Below, piece after piece: positions 1 to 11,346 of a DNA stretch of 64,000 nt. The first letter of the stretch is position 1. Each line of letters opens with the position of its first letter. Source of the DNA: Glaciecola sp. (GTDB lineage Bacteria; Pseudomonadota; Gammaproteobacteria; Enterobacterales; Alteromonadaceae); assembly GCA_029246415.1 (NCBI GenBank), contig JAQWNF010000018.1, positions 1-64,000 of the forward strand, in the 5' to 3' direction. The notes under the pieces are model-generated. The model made no database searches, was not told the DNA's origin, and saw nothing but the letters and a program-made list of their open reading frames with translations. The translations under genes and the position numbers were made by a program.

Positions 1-123
1 GGCGACAACTTGAAATTTGTTGTTGAGCTAATTGCACCAATCGCGATGGACGAAGGTTTACGCTTCGCAATCCGTGAAGGTGGCCGTACTGTAGGTGCGG
101 GTGTTGTTTCTAAAATTCTATAA
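1..123 (+). CDS. tuf: Elongation factor Tu, C-terminal fragment
   Basis: The last 40 codons of EF-Tu, cut by the window edge. EF-Tu is the cytoplasmic GTPase that delivers aminoacyl-tRNA to the ribosome. The visible part is the end of the C-terminal beta-barrel domain, with the very conserved stretches [17 protein letters not shown] and RTVGAGVV, then a TAA stop. A Rho-independent terminator follows 20 nt later, so this is the end of its operon. Which tuf copy this is cannot be told from the fragment. Confidence 0.95.
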   Translation, partial: GDNLKFVVELIAPIAMDEGLRFAIREGGRTVGAGVVSKIL

Positions 124-143
124 TTTTAGACAACTGTTAGACT

Positions 144-174
144 AAAAAAAGACCGCCTGATGGCGGTCTTTTTG
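144..174 (+). terminator. Rho-independent terminator of tuf
   Basis: A perfect 7-bp GC-rich stem GACCGCC/GGCGGTC with a TGAT loop, flanked by an A-run and followed by five T residues, 20 nt after the tuf stop codon. The A-run before the stem lets the hairpin extend to A-T pairs. Confidence 0.93.
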
Positions 175-359
175 TATCTGCACATTATAAAGCGCGCAGC
201 GATAATTTATACTAGCGGTTATCGTTCACTCAGTAAGCTTGACTGTCATATAAAAGCAATTGACATCCGCTCATATCAATATGAAGATAGATCTCACAAT
301 TTGAAAAAAATATAATCACGTTCTAGTTATAATAATCTTCTTTTATACAATACATATAA

Positions 360-2435
<2,076 letters not shown>

Positions 2436-2439
<4 letters not shown>

Positions 2440-2891
2440 TTAGCTAAATCTTGGATGGTCAAAAATTCCTGTTCGGTGAGCGGCATGACCGATAATCGAT
2501 TACGTGTTACTAACATACAATCTTGCAGTGCAGTATGTTGTTTAAGTATGGTTAGCGGAATTATTTGTGCGTACTTTTCAACAAACACAAAATCCACAGC
2601 ACTCCAACGCGGGGCTACTGCTGTCGACTTAGGATCGTAATAATCACTCTCGAGATTGAATTGTTCAGGATCAGGGTAAGCGGCTTGTGAAACTTTAATT
2701 AGCCCCGCTGCGCCGACTTTTTTGCAACTCGAGTGGTACAAGATAGCGATGTCATCAACGGCCATCTCACGCAGAAAATTACGTGCTTGATAGTTACGTA
2801 CCCCATCCCATTGGATTGCTTTGCTTGGTGTACCGGCAAAATCATCAATGCCGCATTCTTCTGGTTCACTTTTGACTAACCAATAGCGCAC
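2436..2891 (-). CDS. EVE domain protein
   Basis: A 151-aa single-domain protein of the EVE (PUA-like) family, related to human THYN1. The family signature MRYWLVKSEPEE opens the protein, and WDGVRNYQARNFLREM and DDIAILYHS follow in the expected order. EVE domains are thought to bind modified bases in DNA or RNA; the ligand here is unknown. Its length is standard for a stand-alone EVE protein. It converges on the hydrolase gene and the two stop codons overlap by four bases. No modification or restriction genes are adjacent. Confidence 0.9.
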
Positions 2892-3041
2892 GCTCTGTTA
2901 CCCTTATTCTTTTATCTATATAGCGATCTTGCTGGGGATCGATACAAAAGGCAACCAAAGATTACAACGCGACTAAGTGACAACCGAATCAAGATATTGC
3001 ATACTAAGCTTTCTGTATAATTAAGGATGATTTAATTCACC

Positions 3042-4097
3042 ATGTTGCTATTAACCATTTATGTATTGATTGCCTTGGGCTTTTCGTTTGTTTGCTCGAT
3101 TGCCGAAGCAGTAATTTTAAGTGTCTCCAACGCCTATATCCAAATGATGGAACAAGATGGTAAAAAAGCTGGCAAGCTGTTGTCCGCACAAACTCAAGAT
3201 ATTAATAAACCTTTGTCTGCGATTTTAACGCTCAATACTATCGCCCATACCATGGGAGCTGCCGGTGCAGGTGCTCAAGCGGCTAAAGTGTTTGGTGATG
3301 CGTATATCGGTATCATTTCAGCGGTATTAACGTTATTGATCTTAGTCTTTTCTGAAATTATTCCTAAAACATTAGGTGCTACGTACTGGCGACAATTGGC
3401 ACCGATTACCGCGCATTTCTTAAAGTTTCTAATCATTGCCTTATATCCGTTTGTCAAAATGTCGCAAAAAATGACCGCTGGATTCACCGAAGATAGTCCA
3501 TTAAAAGGGTTAAGTCGTTCTGAGTTACATGCGATGGCTGAGTTATCTGGTCAAGAAGGGCAATTAGCACTGCATGAGGCCAATATTCTTAAAAGTCTGA
3601 TGTCGATGCATGAGTTGACCATTCGTGGCGCGATGACACACCGTACTCAAGTATTTTCAGTACCACAAGAGATGACGGTAGGAGAGTTTTTTGAAGTACA
3701 TGAAACGGTTGGTTTTTCACGCATCCCAATCTACGAAGATAATGACACCGAAAAAGTCATTGGGTTTGTGATGCGCAATGATTTACTTGTTGCTAAAGCA
3801 GAACATCATTTAGACAGACCATTACTTGAATTTGTCAAAGACATGCAAACACTGCTCAGTAGTATGCCATTATCCTCTACGTTTGATTTGTTCTTAAAAA
3901 ATAAAGTTCATATTTTATTAGTCGTCGATGAGTATGGTGGTTTGGAAGGTATTTTAACGTTAGAAGACTTGTTAGAAAGTATTCTTGGCGTACAGATCCA
4001 TGATGAAAAGGACCAGCATGTGTCGATGCGCGAAATCGCTGAAGATCTGGCAAAACAACGCCAAGAAGAATTTACTTTAAAAGGTTCTAAAAAATAA
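3042..4097 (+). CDS. CNNM-domain / CBS-pair membrane protein (HlyC/CorC family)
   Basis: Inner-membrane protein with an N-terminal CNNM (DUF21) domain. Hydrophobic spans lie around residues 1-22, 60-75, 83-103 and 118-140, with the motifs SIAEAVILS and FSEIIPKTLGA. A cytoplasmic pair of CBS modules follows (MTHRTQVFSVP, FSRIPIYEDND, LLVVDEYGGLEGILTLEDLLE). Members are linked to Mg2+/Co2+ transport or efflux. At 351 aa it lacks the C-terminal CorC_HlyC domain of the longer paralogues, because the sequence ends soon after the second CBS module. Stand-alone gene; the transported ion is not shown by the sequence. Confidence 0.88.
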   Translation: MLLLTIYVLIALGFSFVCSIAEAVILSVSNAYIQMMEQDGKKAGKLLSAQTQDINKPLSAILTLNTIAHTMGAAGAGAQAAKVFGDAYIGIISAVLTLLILVFSEIIPKTLGATYWRQLAPITAHFLKFLIIALYPFVKMSQKMTAGFTEDSPLKGLSRSELHAMAELSGQEGQLALHEANILKSLMSMHELTIRGAMTHRTQVFSVPQEMTVGEFFEVHETVGFSRIPIYEDNDTEKVIGFVMRNDLLVAKAEHHLDRPLLEFVKDMQTLLSSMPLSSTFDLFLKNKVHILLVVDEYGGLEGILTLEDLLESILGVQIHDEKDQHVSMREIAEDLAKQRQEEFTLKGSKK

Positions 4098-4099
4098 AA

Positions 4100-4558
4100 T
4101 CAATGCGTTGATTGTTGAGAGGCAAAATACCCATCCCACATCGCCAGGTGTTGAGTAAAGCGTTGTTTTAATGTCGCGGTTACTTCATCTACCTTTAACA
4201 AATCCTCTGGTATTTGTTTTAATATGCGCCAATGATTAAGGCAGTTCACCGCTGCGGCGCATATTTGTGCCTGACTAGCGTAGGCTACTTTGCTATCTTC
4301 ACTCATTATTTTTTGAGTAGCTTGGGCCAAAGAGTTTATTTCCGGCTCTAACTGCGTACACATGGCTAAAGTGATCTTAAAACTCCGCACCAAATCCACA
4401 TAATGCTCATTGGTAGGTAAGATATCTTGAGAGGTTACTTTGACGATTTCTTGGATCGCATTGATATGCATAATCACATCAAAACTTGCCATATGTAACT
4501 GTTGAAATAAGGCTTCTTTTTCTTGTAATCGCGGATCGATAAATTTGTCATTATGCAT
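4100..4558 (-). CDS. Conserved hypothetical protein, soluble
   Basis: A 152-aa protein I do not recognise. It has no signal peptide and no membrane span, and appears mostly alpha-helical (LQEKEALFQQL, VDLVRSFKITLAMC, QATQKIMSED), with a C-terminal HLAMWDGYFASQ. It ends two bases from the end of the CNNM gene on the opposite strand and is divergent from nhaD across 250 bp. It has typical codon use and a plausible start (ATTAATCC upstream is a weak ribosome site), so I accept it as a gene. No function is proposed. Confidence 0.65.
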   Translation of the reverse strand: MHNDKFIDPRLQEKEALFQQLHMASFDVIMHINAIQEIVKVTSQDILPTNEHYVDLVRSFKITLAMCTQLEPEINSLAQATQKIMSEDSKVAYASQAQICAAAVNCLNHWRILKQIPEDLLKVDEVTATLKQRFTQHLAMWDGYFASQQSTH

Positions 4559-4808
4559 AATTAATCCTTTTCAATATCATACCTTTACGTTAATTTAACA
4601 TTAAGTGCAAAGTATTTACACTCATCGGCTTTGGTAATTATAAACATTAGTTTATGAAATAATCGCCACAACCGATATAAAATCAGTGAATAGTTATACA
4701 TAAACACTAAAATTGTGTAACCTTGTCCCGCCTTACGCTTAAAGTCTAATATCTACAAGCGTTTAATGCCGTAATCTATTATTAATCAATATTTTTTTAG
4801 GGACTATC

Positions 4809-6209
4809 ATGCCGTTTTTATTATCATTATTAGTCGGTTTATTCGCGTTTGTTTCGCCAGGTGCCTTCGCCAGTGACGCTGCTTCAGATTTAATCGATTT
4901 AACTCACTCTAGTGCTGGTTTTCTAGCAATTGCAATTTTCGTTGTTGCCTATGTGTTAGTTATTTTAGAAGAACAGCTGCATTTAGCCAAATCAAAACCG
5001 GTATTACTTGCTGCAGGCCTGATCTGGGTCATTATTGCAATTTCTTACGGTAGTATGGATAAAGCACATTTAGTTGAGCACGGCATTCGCCATAATTTCC
5101 TTGAATACGCAGAACTCTTTTTCTTTTTATTGGTCGCGATGACTTATATCAACGCCATGCTAGAACGTGGAGTGTTTGATGAGTTACGTAATCGACTCGT
5201 TGCCAAAGGCTACAGTTATAAAGCGTTGTTCTGGTTAACCGGTATTTTAGCATTTTTCATCTCACCGATTGCCGATAACCTTACGACGGCGTTAGTCATG
5301 TGTGCGGTGATTATGGCTGTGGGACAAGGGCGTCCAGATTTCATTGCTCTTGGGTGTATTAATATTGTGGTTGGTGCTAATGCGGGTGGTGCGTTTAGTC
5401 CCTTCGGTGATATTACGACACTGATGGTATGGCAAAAAGGGATCCTTGAATTTACCGAATTTTTCGCATTATTCATTCCGTCCGTTGTTAACTATATTAT
5501 ACCTGCATTTATTATGTCTTTCGCTGTCACTAAAGGTAATCCAGCTCCGCTTGAAGAGAGCTCAGACAGCGTAATAAAACATGGTGGTTTAGTGATTGTT
5601 GGATTGTTTTTGTTAACGATTGTCACAGCGGTAAGTTTCCATAGTTTCTTACATTTACCACCTGTGTTCGGCATGATGACTGGTTTAGCGTATTTGAAGT
5701 TTTATGCCTTTTACCTAAAAAAATCAAACCACAACGAAGAAACTGTCGCTCACTCTACGCCTGGTGATTCAGAACAACCTAAGTTTGATATCTTCAAAAA
5801 AGTAGCACAAGCCGAGTGGGATACCTTGTTTTTCTTCTATGGTGTTATTTTAGCTGTAGGTGGTCTAGGTTTTATGGGCTATTTAGGTATGGTATCGCAG
5901 CTAATGTATGGCGAATTAGGAAATACTGGTGCCAACATCCTTGTGGGTATTTTATCTGCAATTGTAGACAACATCCCGGTGATGTTTGCGGTACTTACCA
6001 TGAACCCTGATATGGATACGACACAATGGTTATTAGTGACATTAACCGCAGGTGTTGGGGGAAGTTTATTATCCATCGGCTCTGCTGCAGGTGTTGCACT
6101 AATGGGTCAGGCTCGTGGTTATTATACGTTCTTTGCTCATTTAAAATGGTCTTGGGCTATTGGGTTAGGTTATGCGGCAAGTATTGCTGTGCATTTGCTA
6201 ATTAACTAA
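4809..6209 (+). CDS. nhaD: Na+/H+ antiporter NhaD
   Basis: A 466-aa inner-membrane sodium/proton antiporter of the ion-transporter superfamily. It exports Na+ (and Li+) in exchange for protons, fitting a marine or halotolerant cell. It begins with a cleavable-looking or first hydrophobic segment (residues 1-22) and has about 12 further spans. NhaD-like motifs are SPIADNLTTALVM, NIVVGANAGGAFSPFGDITTLMVW and ILSAIVDNIPVMFAV, which carry the polar residues (D, N, T) of the transport site. A stop-proximal terminator follows, so it is a single-gene unit. The 250-bp upstream gap is AT-rich, with no operator I can name. Confidence 0.93.
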   Translation: MPFLLSLLVGLFAFVSPGAFASDAASDLIDLTHSSAGFLAIAIFVVAYVLVILEEQLHLAKSKPVLLAAGLIWVIIAISYGSMDKAHLVEHGIRHNFLEYAELFFFLLVAMTYINAMLERGVFDELRNRLVAKGYSYKALFWLTGILAFFISPIADNLTTALVMCAVIMAVGQGRPDFIALGCINIVVGANAGGAFSPFGDITTLMVWQKGILEFTEFFALFIPSVVNYIIPAFIMSFAVTKGNPAPLEESSDSVIKHGGLVIVGLFLLTIVTAVSFHSFLHLPPVFGMMTGLAYLKFYAFYLKKSNHNEETVAHSTPGDSEQPKFDIFKKVAQAEWDTLFFFYGVILAVGGLGFMGYLGMVSQLMYGELGNTGANILVGILSAIVDNIPVMFAVLTMNPDMDTTQWLLVTLTAGVGGSLLSIGSAAGVALMGQARGYYTFFAHLKWSWAIGLGYAASIAVHLLIN

Positions 6210-6262
6210 GTCAATCTTCGCAAATAGGCTTGTCCTAGAAGCTTGACTCAGACAGAAATAGT

Positions 6263-6299
6263 AACCCCAAAGGTAGGTAATTATCTTTGGGGTTTTTTA
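6263..6299 (+). terminator. Rho-independent terminator of nhaD
   Basis: A perfect 10-bp stem AACCCCAAAG/CTTTGGGGTT with a 12-nt loop, running into TTTT, 53 nt after the nhaD stop codon. Confidence 0.92.
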
Positions 6300-6383
6300 T
6301 GCGTAAATAATTCCCCACATAGACGCCAACCTTGGTAAAATATGTCCTGTCATTTTTATAATTACCAATAGGCCCTCATTCCC

Positions 6384-7319
6384 ATGCCAGCATTAGCAAT
6401 TTCTGGATTAACCAAAACCTATCAAGGTGGCGTACAAGCACTCAAAGGTATTGAACTTGAAGTACAACAAGGTGATTTTTTTGCCTTGTTAGGACCTAAT
6501 GGTGCAGGTAAGTCCACTACCATTGGTATTATTAGTTCTTTGGTAAACAAGACCCAAGGTCGCGTGTCGGTTTTTGGCTATGATCTGGATATGCAACTCA
6601 CTCAAGCAAAATCATGTATTGGTTTAGTCCCACAAGAATTTAACTTTAATCAGTTTGAAACAGTCTTACAAATTGTCGTTAATCAAGCTGGTTACTATGG
6701 AGTGCCTCGCAATATTGCAAAAGAGCGAGCACAAAAATACCTCACACAACTCGATTTATGGGAAAAGCGCAATGCCGCGGCTCGTGAATTGTCAGGTGGC
6801 ATGAAACGCCGTCTCATGATTGCAAGAGCGTTAATGCATGAGCCTAAATTATTAATTTTAGACGAACCAACTGCTGGAGTTGATATTGAGATCCGGCGGA
6901 GTATGTGGGCGTTTTTACAAGAAATCAACGCAGCAGGCGTGACGATCATCCTAACTACTCACTATTTAGAAGAAGCAGAGATGCTATGTCGCAATATTGC
7001 CATTATTGATAAAGGCATCATAGTAGAAAATACCTCGATTAAGGCATTGTTATCCAAGCTTAACATTGAAACATTTGTATTAGATGTACAAACGGATAAG
7101 ACAGCTATCGAATTAACCGATGTTAAATATACATTCAAAGACAATGAGATAGAGGTTGAGGTGGCAAAAGAAGATGGACTCAATCAGTTATTTACCCAAT
7201 TAACAGAGCAGGGTGTACAGGTGATGTCGATGCGCAACAAGGCCAACCGACTTGAAGAGTTATTTGTTAAATTAGTTGAGTCGGGGCGGGAGTCCGCTAA
7301 ACAAGGAGCAGCGTCATGA
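6384..7319 (+). CDS. yadG: ABC transporter ATP-binding protein, YadG type
   Basis: The 311-aa ATPase subunit of an ABC-2 type exporter. It shows Walker A (GPNGAGKST, about residue 38), the Q-loop VPQEFNF, the signature LSGGMKRR, Walker B LLILDEPTAGVD and the H-loop TTHYLEEAE. The VPQEFNFNQFE and ELSGGMKRRLMIARAL blocks resemble E. coli YadG closely. A C-terminal domain after residue 220 is typical of this subfamily. The downstream permease overlaps by 4 nt (ATGA), so the two are coupled. The substrate is unknown for the family. Confidence 0.9.
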   Translation: MPALAISGLTKTYQGGVQALKGIELEVQQGDFFALLGPNGAGKSTTIGIISSLVNKTQGRVSVFGYDLDMQLTQAKSCIGLVPQEFNFNQFETVLQIVVNQAGYYGVPRNIAKERAQKYLTQLDLWEKRNAAARELSGGMKRRLMIARALMHEPKLLILDEPTAGVDIEIRRSMWAFLQEINAAGVTIILTTHYLEEAEMLCRNIAIIDKGIIVENTSIKALLSKLNIETFVLDVQTDKTAIELTDVKYTFKDNEIEVEVAKEDGLNQLFTQLTEQGVQVMSMRNKANRLEELFVKLVESGRESAKQGAAS

Positions 7320-8086
7320 GCAATCCTGTACTCACAGGCTTAAAAACCATTTGGATCAAAGAGTGCACTCGATTCTTACGAATTTGGGTCCAGACATTAG
7401 TGCCACCTGCGATTACGATGTCATTGTACTTTGTTATTTTTGGTAACCTAATTGGAAAGCGCATTGGAGAAATGGGCGGGTTTACATACATGGAGTTTAT
7501 CGTCCCTGGTTTGATTATGATGTCGATCATCACTAATGCTTACTCTAATGTATCATCGTCATTTTTCAGTGCAAAGTTTCAACGTAACATCGAAGAGTTA
7601 TTAGTCTCGCCTGTGCCTACCTGGGTAATCATTGCCGGGTTTGTTGGTGGCGGTGTCGCCCGAGCCTTGCTCATTGGTGTGATAGTCACGACAGTATCGA
7701 TGTTTTTTGTGGATGTCCGAGTACACAATATGTTGATTTTGATTATTACCTTGTTATTAACGGCGACCTTGTTTGCTACCGCGGGTTTAATTAATGGTAT
7801 ATTTGCTAAAACTTTTGATGATATCTCAGTCATTCCTACATTTGTTTTAACGCCATTGACTTATTTAGGTGGGGTGTTTTATTCGTTAACTTTACTCCCT
7901 GAATTTTGGCAATGGGTAAGTAAAGCTAATCCCATCGTGTATATGGTAAATGGCTTTCGCTATGGTTTTTTAGGTGTGAGTGATATCCATTATGGATACT
8001 CAGTTGTCTTATTGGTTGGATTTAACGCCGTCTTATTTGGCGTAGCGTATTATCTTCTAAACAAAGGTCATGGGATCCGTAGTTAA
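7316..8086 (+). CDS. yadH: ABC-2 type permease, YadH type
   Basis: The 256-aa membrane subunit partner of the preceding ATPase. It has six predicted spans, beginning around residues 27-45 (VPPAITMSLYFVIFGNLIG). Typical ABC-2 permease segments are EFIVPGLIMMSII, FQRNIEELLVSP and FVLTPLTYLGGVFYSL, then ANPIVYMVNGFRYGF. Length equals that of E. coli YadH. It is joined upstream by an ATGA overlap and downstream by a TAATG overlap to a methyltransferase gene, giving a three-gene operon. Confidence 0.9.
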   Translation: MSNPVLTGLKTIWIKECTRFLRIWVQTLVPPAITMSLYFVIFGNLIGKRIGEMGGFTYMEFIVPGLIMMSIITNAYSNVSSSFFSAKFQRNIEELLVSPVPTWVIIAGFVGGGVARALLIGVIVTTVSMFFVDVRVHNMLILIITLLLTATLFATAGLINGIFAKTFDDISVIPTFVLTPLTYLGGVFYSLTLLPEFWQWVSKANPIVYMVNGFRYGFLGVSDIHYGYSVVLLVGFNAVLFGVAYYLLNKGHGIRS

Positions 8087-8754
8087 TGAGCAGTGGCAAT
8101 TCACGTACCGTAGAAACCAACCAAGAAGGCATTAATGATGCCCTTGATGGTTTAGTTGATAAGTACTTACATACTACAAACCTTAAGCCAATACAGGTAC
8201 ATACGCAAGATGCATTTACTAAAATGCAAGAATGGTTAGGCGATTTTGATGGTGATATCATCTTTGATTCGTGTTGTGGGGTTGGATTAAGCACTCAGCA
8301 ACTAGCATTGCGTTTTCCTGATGCTCGAGTTATCGGAATTGATAAGTCCGATATGCGAGTTGGTAAGCACTTACATCACTCTCAAAATATTGATAATAAA
8401 GTGAATAATTATTTAATTCTACGCGCAGATGTCATCGATTTTTGGCGTTTAGCTGTACAGTCAGGCATGCAGTTGTGTCGACATTTTTTACTATATCCCA
8501 ACCCTTATCCGAAAAAAACTCAAGTACAAAAACGCTGGCATGGTTCTGCATCATTTTTGGATTTACATCAATTAGGTGGACAACTTGAAGTACGCAGTAA
8601 TTGGTTACTCTACCTGCAAGAATGTCAGTTTGTATTGAGTAAGCTTAAACGCGATTCAGATATTACGATAGTTGCTGATCCTCAACCCCTGACAATGTTT
8701 GAAAAAAAATACCAAGCCAGTGGTCAAGATTGTTTTCGCCTAGTGACCCGATAG
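8086..8754 (+). CDS. TrmB-like SAM-dependent methyltransferase
   Basis: A 222-aa Rossmann-fold methyltransferase. The SAM site is FDSCCGVGLSTQQLA with the acidic D of VIGIDKSD. The segment LLYPNPYPKKTQ-QKRWHG matches the PDPWPK...R region of tRNA (guanine-N7) methyltransferase TrmB, so it is most likely a divergent TrmB paralogue. Tryptophan-to-tyrosine and Asp-to-Asn changes in that motif (YPNPYPKK) leave the substrate open. Its start overlaps the permease stop (TAATG), so it is co-translated with the ABC exporter. Its 3' end overlaps the convergent EAL gene by 15 nt. Confidence 0.72.
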   Translation: MSSGNSRTVETNQEGINDALDGLVDKYLHTTNLKPIQVHTQDAFTKMQEWLGDFDGDIIFDSCCGVGLSTQQLALRFPDARVIGIDKSDMRVGKHLHHSQNIDNKVNNYLILRADVIDFWRLAVQSGMQLCRHFLLYPNPYPKKTQVQKRWHGSASFLDLHQLGGQLEVRSNWLLYLQECQFVLSKLKRDSDITIVADPQPLTMFEKKYQASGQDCFRLVTR

Positions 8755-9480
8755 GGCGGCTAAGGTTTGTTTAGGTTTGCCTAACAAATAGCCTTGGGCG
8801 TAACGGATCCCTAATTGTCGTAACAATGGTAATGTTGTGTCTTGTTCAACATATTCTGCTACTACCATTTGGTTTTTTGTATGTGCTCGATTAATAATGG
8901 CATGCAAATAAGTAAACATATCAGCATCAATACTTGCCGATGCAATAACCTGTTCTGATAGTTTAAATCCCGCAAAATCCAACGCGAATATTTGCTGTGT
9001 TTGTGACGAAATATTATTTATATTATCGACAAATACCCCTACCTTTAACTCCCTACATTGGGCAATAAATTGCGGTAAATCGTCCAATACGCTTAAAGCG
9101 TCTGTGAGCGATAACTCCAGACCGATATGCCCAAAACTCGGCACATAGTCTAGGGCACTGCGCAAATGATGCAGTAAGTGTAGGTCCTGACATTCTGCAG
9201 CGGTAATATTGATATTCCATGGCATATTTTGGTATTCGAAAGAATGCACACATTGCATCAGCATATGATCAGTTAATTTTGAATTATATGCTTCACGTTC
9301 AATAAAGCGCATGAAATTTTCAGGTTTGTAAGTGGTTGCACTTTGGTCGATTAGACGGGCTAAACATTCATAGCGTGCGACACCAAAATCGTCTAAATCT
9401 ATGATAGATTGAAAGAACGGAATGATTGATTGCATTGAAAACGCAGGTGACGACAATGTGTATGGTTCATTGATGAGCAT
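8740..9480 (-). CDS. EAL-domain protein, probably catalytically degenerate
   Basis: A 246-aa cytoplasmic protein consisting only of an EAL (c-di-GMP phosphodiesterase) fold. The aligned active-site blocks are altered. EAL is YECLARL (E38 kept). The metal Asn block is NINITAAE. ELTE reads ELSLTD. The DDFG metal loop reads VDNINN, losing the second Asp and the FG. The Lys block FKLSEQ and Glu block VAEYVEQ are kept. With the second metal-binding Asp gone it is likely a c-di-GMP binder or protein-interaction module rather than an efficient hydrolase. There is no membrane span and no GGDEF or PAS domain. Confidence 0.82.
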   Translation of the reverse strand: MLINEPYTLSSPAFSMQSIIPFFQSIIDLDDFGVARYECLARLIDQSATTYKPENFMRFIEREAYNSKLTDHMLMQCVHSFEYQNMPWNINITAAECQDLHLLHHLRSALDYVPSFGHIGLELSLTDALSVLDDLPQFIAQCRELKVGVFVDNINNISSQTQQIFALDFAGFKLSEQVIASASIDADMFTYLHAIINRAHTKNQMVVAEYVEQDTTLPLLRQLGIRYAQGYLLGKPKQTLAALSGH

Positions 9481-9735
9481 AGTGTGGACCTAAATCTGAC
9501 CCGGCGCATCCATGCTGTAGGAAGAAAAAATATGTATTTTAATTAATATGGCTTACCCTTAAAACATAGCAGAGTTATTAAAACTTGCCAGATAACCACA
9601 CAATTGGTTGCAAATCGGGCAAAAATGATAGACGAACCCTAGTTAGACCTATATAGTTCGCTGTCTAAAATGTATGGATATAATCGCATAAGTATGTCTG
9701 CATGGACGGACAGTTAATATATTTGAGGTATGCAG

Positions 9736-11346
9736 GTGAGTAACGCTGAAGCGAGTTTAGAGCATCTTTTCCGAGTCTTTACGATGCCGGAACACCATGA
9801 CTCAACTCTTAGTCGAATCGAGCAACATTTATCAGATAATTTGTCTGATTTTTTGTCACGCCATGTTGTTGCTAAACAAACCTCACTAGAAGAGATTGAA
9901 CAAGATTTTAACGATCCACATTTACCTGTACAGCCGGAATTTGTTTCTACCCATGCCGAACACTTATTAACTAAGCTTGTTACTAATTCAGTCAATACCT
10001 ATGCACCAACTTTCATCGGTCATATGACATCTGCGTTACCCTATTTTCATTTGTCGTTAGCTAAGTTACTGGTCGGGTTAAATCAAAATCTAGTTAAGAT
10101 TGAAACATCCAAAGCATTTACGCCATTAGAGAGACAAGTCTTGGGCATGATGCACAATTTGGTATTTCAACAGGATGATGCCTTTTATTCCCAGCACCTG
10201 CATTCTGCACAACACTCTTTGGGCGCATTTTGTTCTGGTGGCACGGTTGCTAATGTCACGGCATTATGGGTCGCACGCAATGCTAAATTAGCGGCCAAAC
10301 CGGGCTTTAAAGGGGTTTCTCATGCAGGTCTCGCGTCTGCCTATCAAGCTTATGGCATTAATAATTTAGGTTTGATCAGCTCCAAACGTGGACACTACTC
10401 GTTGGGTAAAGCCGTTGATTTGTTGGGGATAGGGCGTAATAACATGCTTTATGCGTCGGTAGACTCACACACACTCGATCCTGCTGAAGTGCTTGCTTTA
10501 GGTAAGGCTTATCAAGCGCAAGGTAATGACTTATTGGCGATTGTCGGTGTGGCAGGGACGACTGAAACTGGACATGTCGATCCACTTGATGAACTTGCTG
10601 ACGTGGCTCAAGAATTAGGTTGTTGGTTCCATGTCGATGCGGCTTGGGGTGGAGCAACCTTGTTTTCGGATACACACAGAGGGTTACTCAAAGGCATTGA
10701 ACGTGCTGATTCAGTGACGCTTGATGCGCATAAACAAATGTACGTACCTATGGGCGCGGGCATGACTTTATTTAAAGATCCTGCTATATCTAGTGCAGTT
10801 CGACATCATGCTCAGTATATTTTACGCAAAGGCTCAAAAGATTTAGGCTCGACAACTCTCGAAGGCTCCCGAAACGGAATGGCGATGATGGTCTATTCAT
10901 CATTGCATGTTTTGGGGAAATCCGGTTATGAATTATTGATTGATCAAAGCATTGATAAAGCAAAAGTATTTGCTGATATGATCACCGCGCATCCAGATTT
11001 TGAATTGATCACCGCGCCGACACTCTCATTGTTGACTTACCGCTATAACCCAGCAGTCATTCAGGCTTGCTCAGGCGACTCTGAAGCGATTAATGAACAA
11101 TTAGATAAGCTAACTAAAGCGATACAAAAAAAACAGCGTGAGGCGGGTAAATCGTTTGTTTCACGCACGCGCTTAAGTATCAACCGCTATGAAAATCAAT
11201 GTTTGACTGTTTTTAGGGTGGTGATAGCGAATCCGTTGACTACGGTCGCACATTTAGCGGCAATTTTAGAGGAGCAAGCTGAGATTGCTCAAGCTCACCC
11301 TCTATATGTTGAGCTATTAAAAGCTCAAGAATGTATTATAGTGTAA
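9736..11346 (+). CDS. panP: PLP-dependent aspartate 1-decarboxylase
   Basis: A group II (glutamate-decarboxylase-like) PLP enzyme that makes beta-alanine from aspartate, replacing the pyruvoyl enzyme PanD. The PLP core is clear: [21 protein letters not shown] (D pairs with the pyridine N) and [11 protein letters not shown] with the Schiff-base lysine at 10732-10734. It converges on panC and panB, the consumers of beta-alanine and makers of pantoate, which strongly supports PanP. I prefer the GTG at 9736 because GAGG sits 7 nt upstream; the in-frame ATG at 9730 is only 1 nt from it. About 536 aa, as usual for PanP. Confidence 0.9.
   Translation: MSNAEASLEHLFRVFTMPEHHDSTLSRIEQHLSDNLSDFLSRHVVAKQTSLEEIEQDFNDPHLPVQPEFVSTHAEHLLTKLVTNSVNTYAPTFIGHMTSALPYFHLSLAKLLVGLNQNLVKIETSKAFTPLERQVLGMMHNLVFQQDDAFYSQHLHSAQHSLGAFCSGGTVANVTALWVARNAKLAAKPGFKGVSHAGLASAYQAYGINNLGLISSKRGHYSLGKAVDLLGIGRNNMLYASVDSHTLDPAEVLALGKAYQAQGNDLLAIVGVAGTTETGHVDPLDELADVAQELGCWFHVDAAWGGATLFSDTHRGLLKGIERADSVTLDAHKQMYVPMGAGMTLFKDPAISSAVRHHAQYILRKGSKDLGSTTLEGSRNGMAMMVYSSLHVLGKSGYELLIDQSIDKAKVFADMITAHPDFELITAPTLSLLTYRYNPAVIQACSGDSEAINEQLDKLTKAIQKKQREAGKSFVSRTRLSINRYENQCLTVFRVVIANPLTTVAHLAAILEEQAEIAQAHPLYVELLKAQECIIV

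Noticed and set aside
8183-8188. CTTAAG in the methyltransferase gene as another response-regulator box
   Set aside because: It lies within coding sequence and lacks the second half-site at 5 nt; the same applies to CTTAAG inside ubiE.
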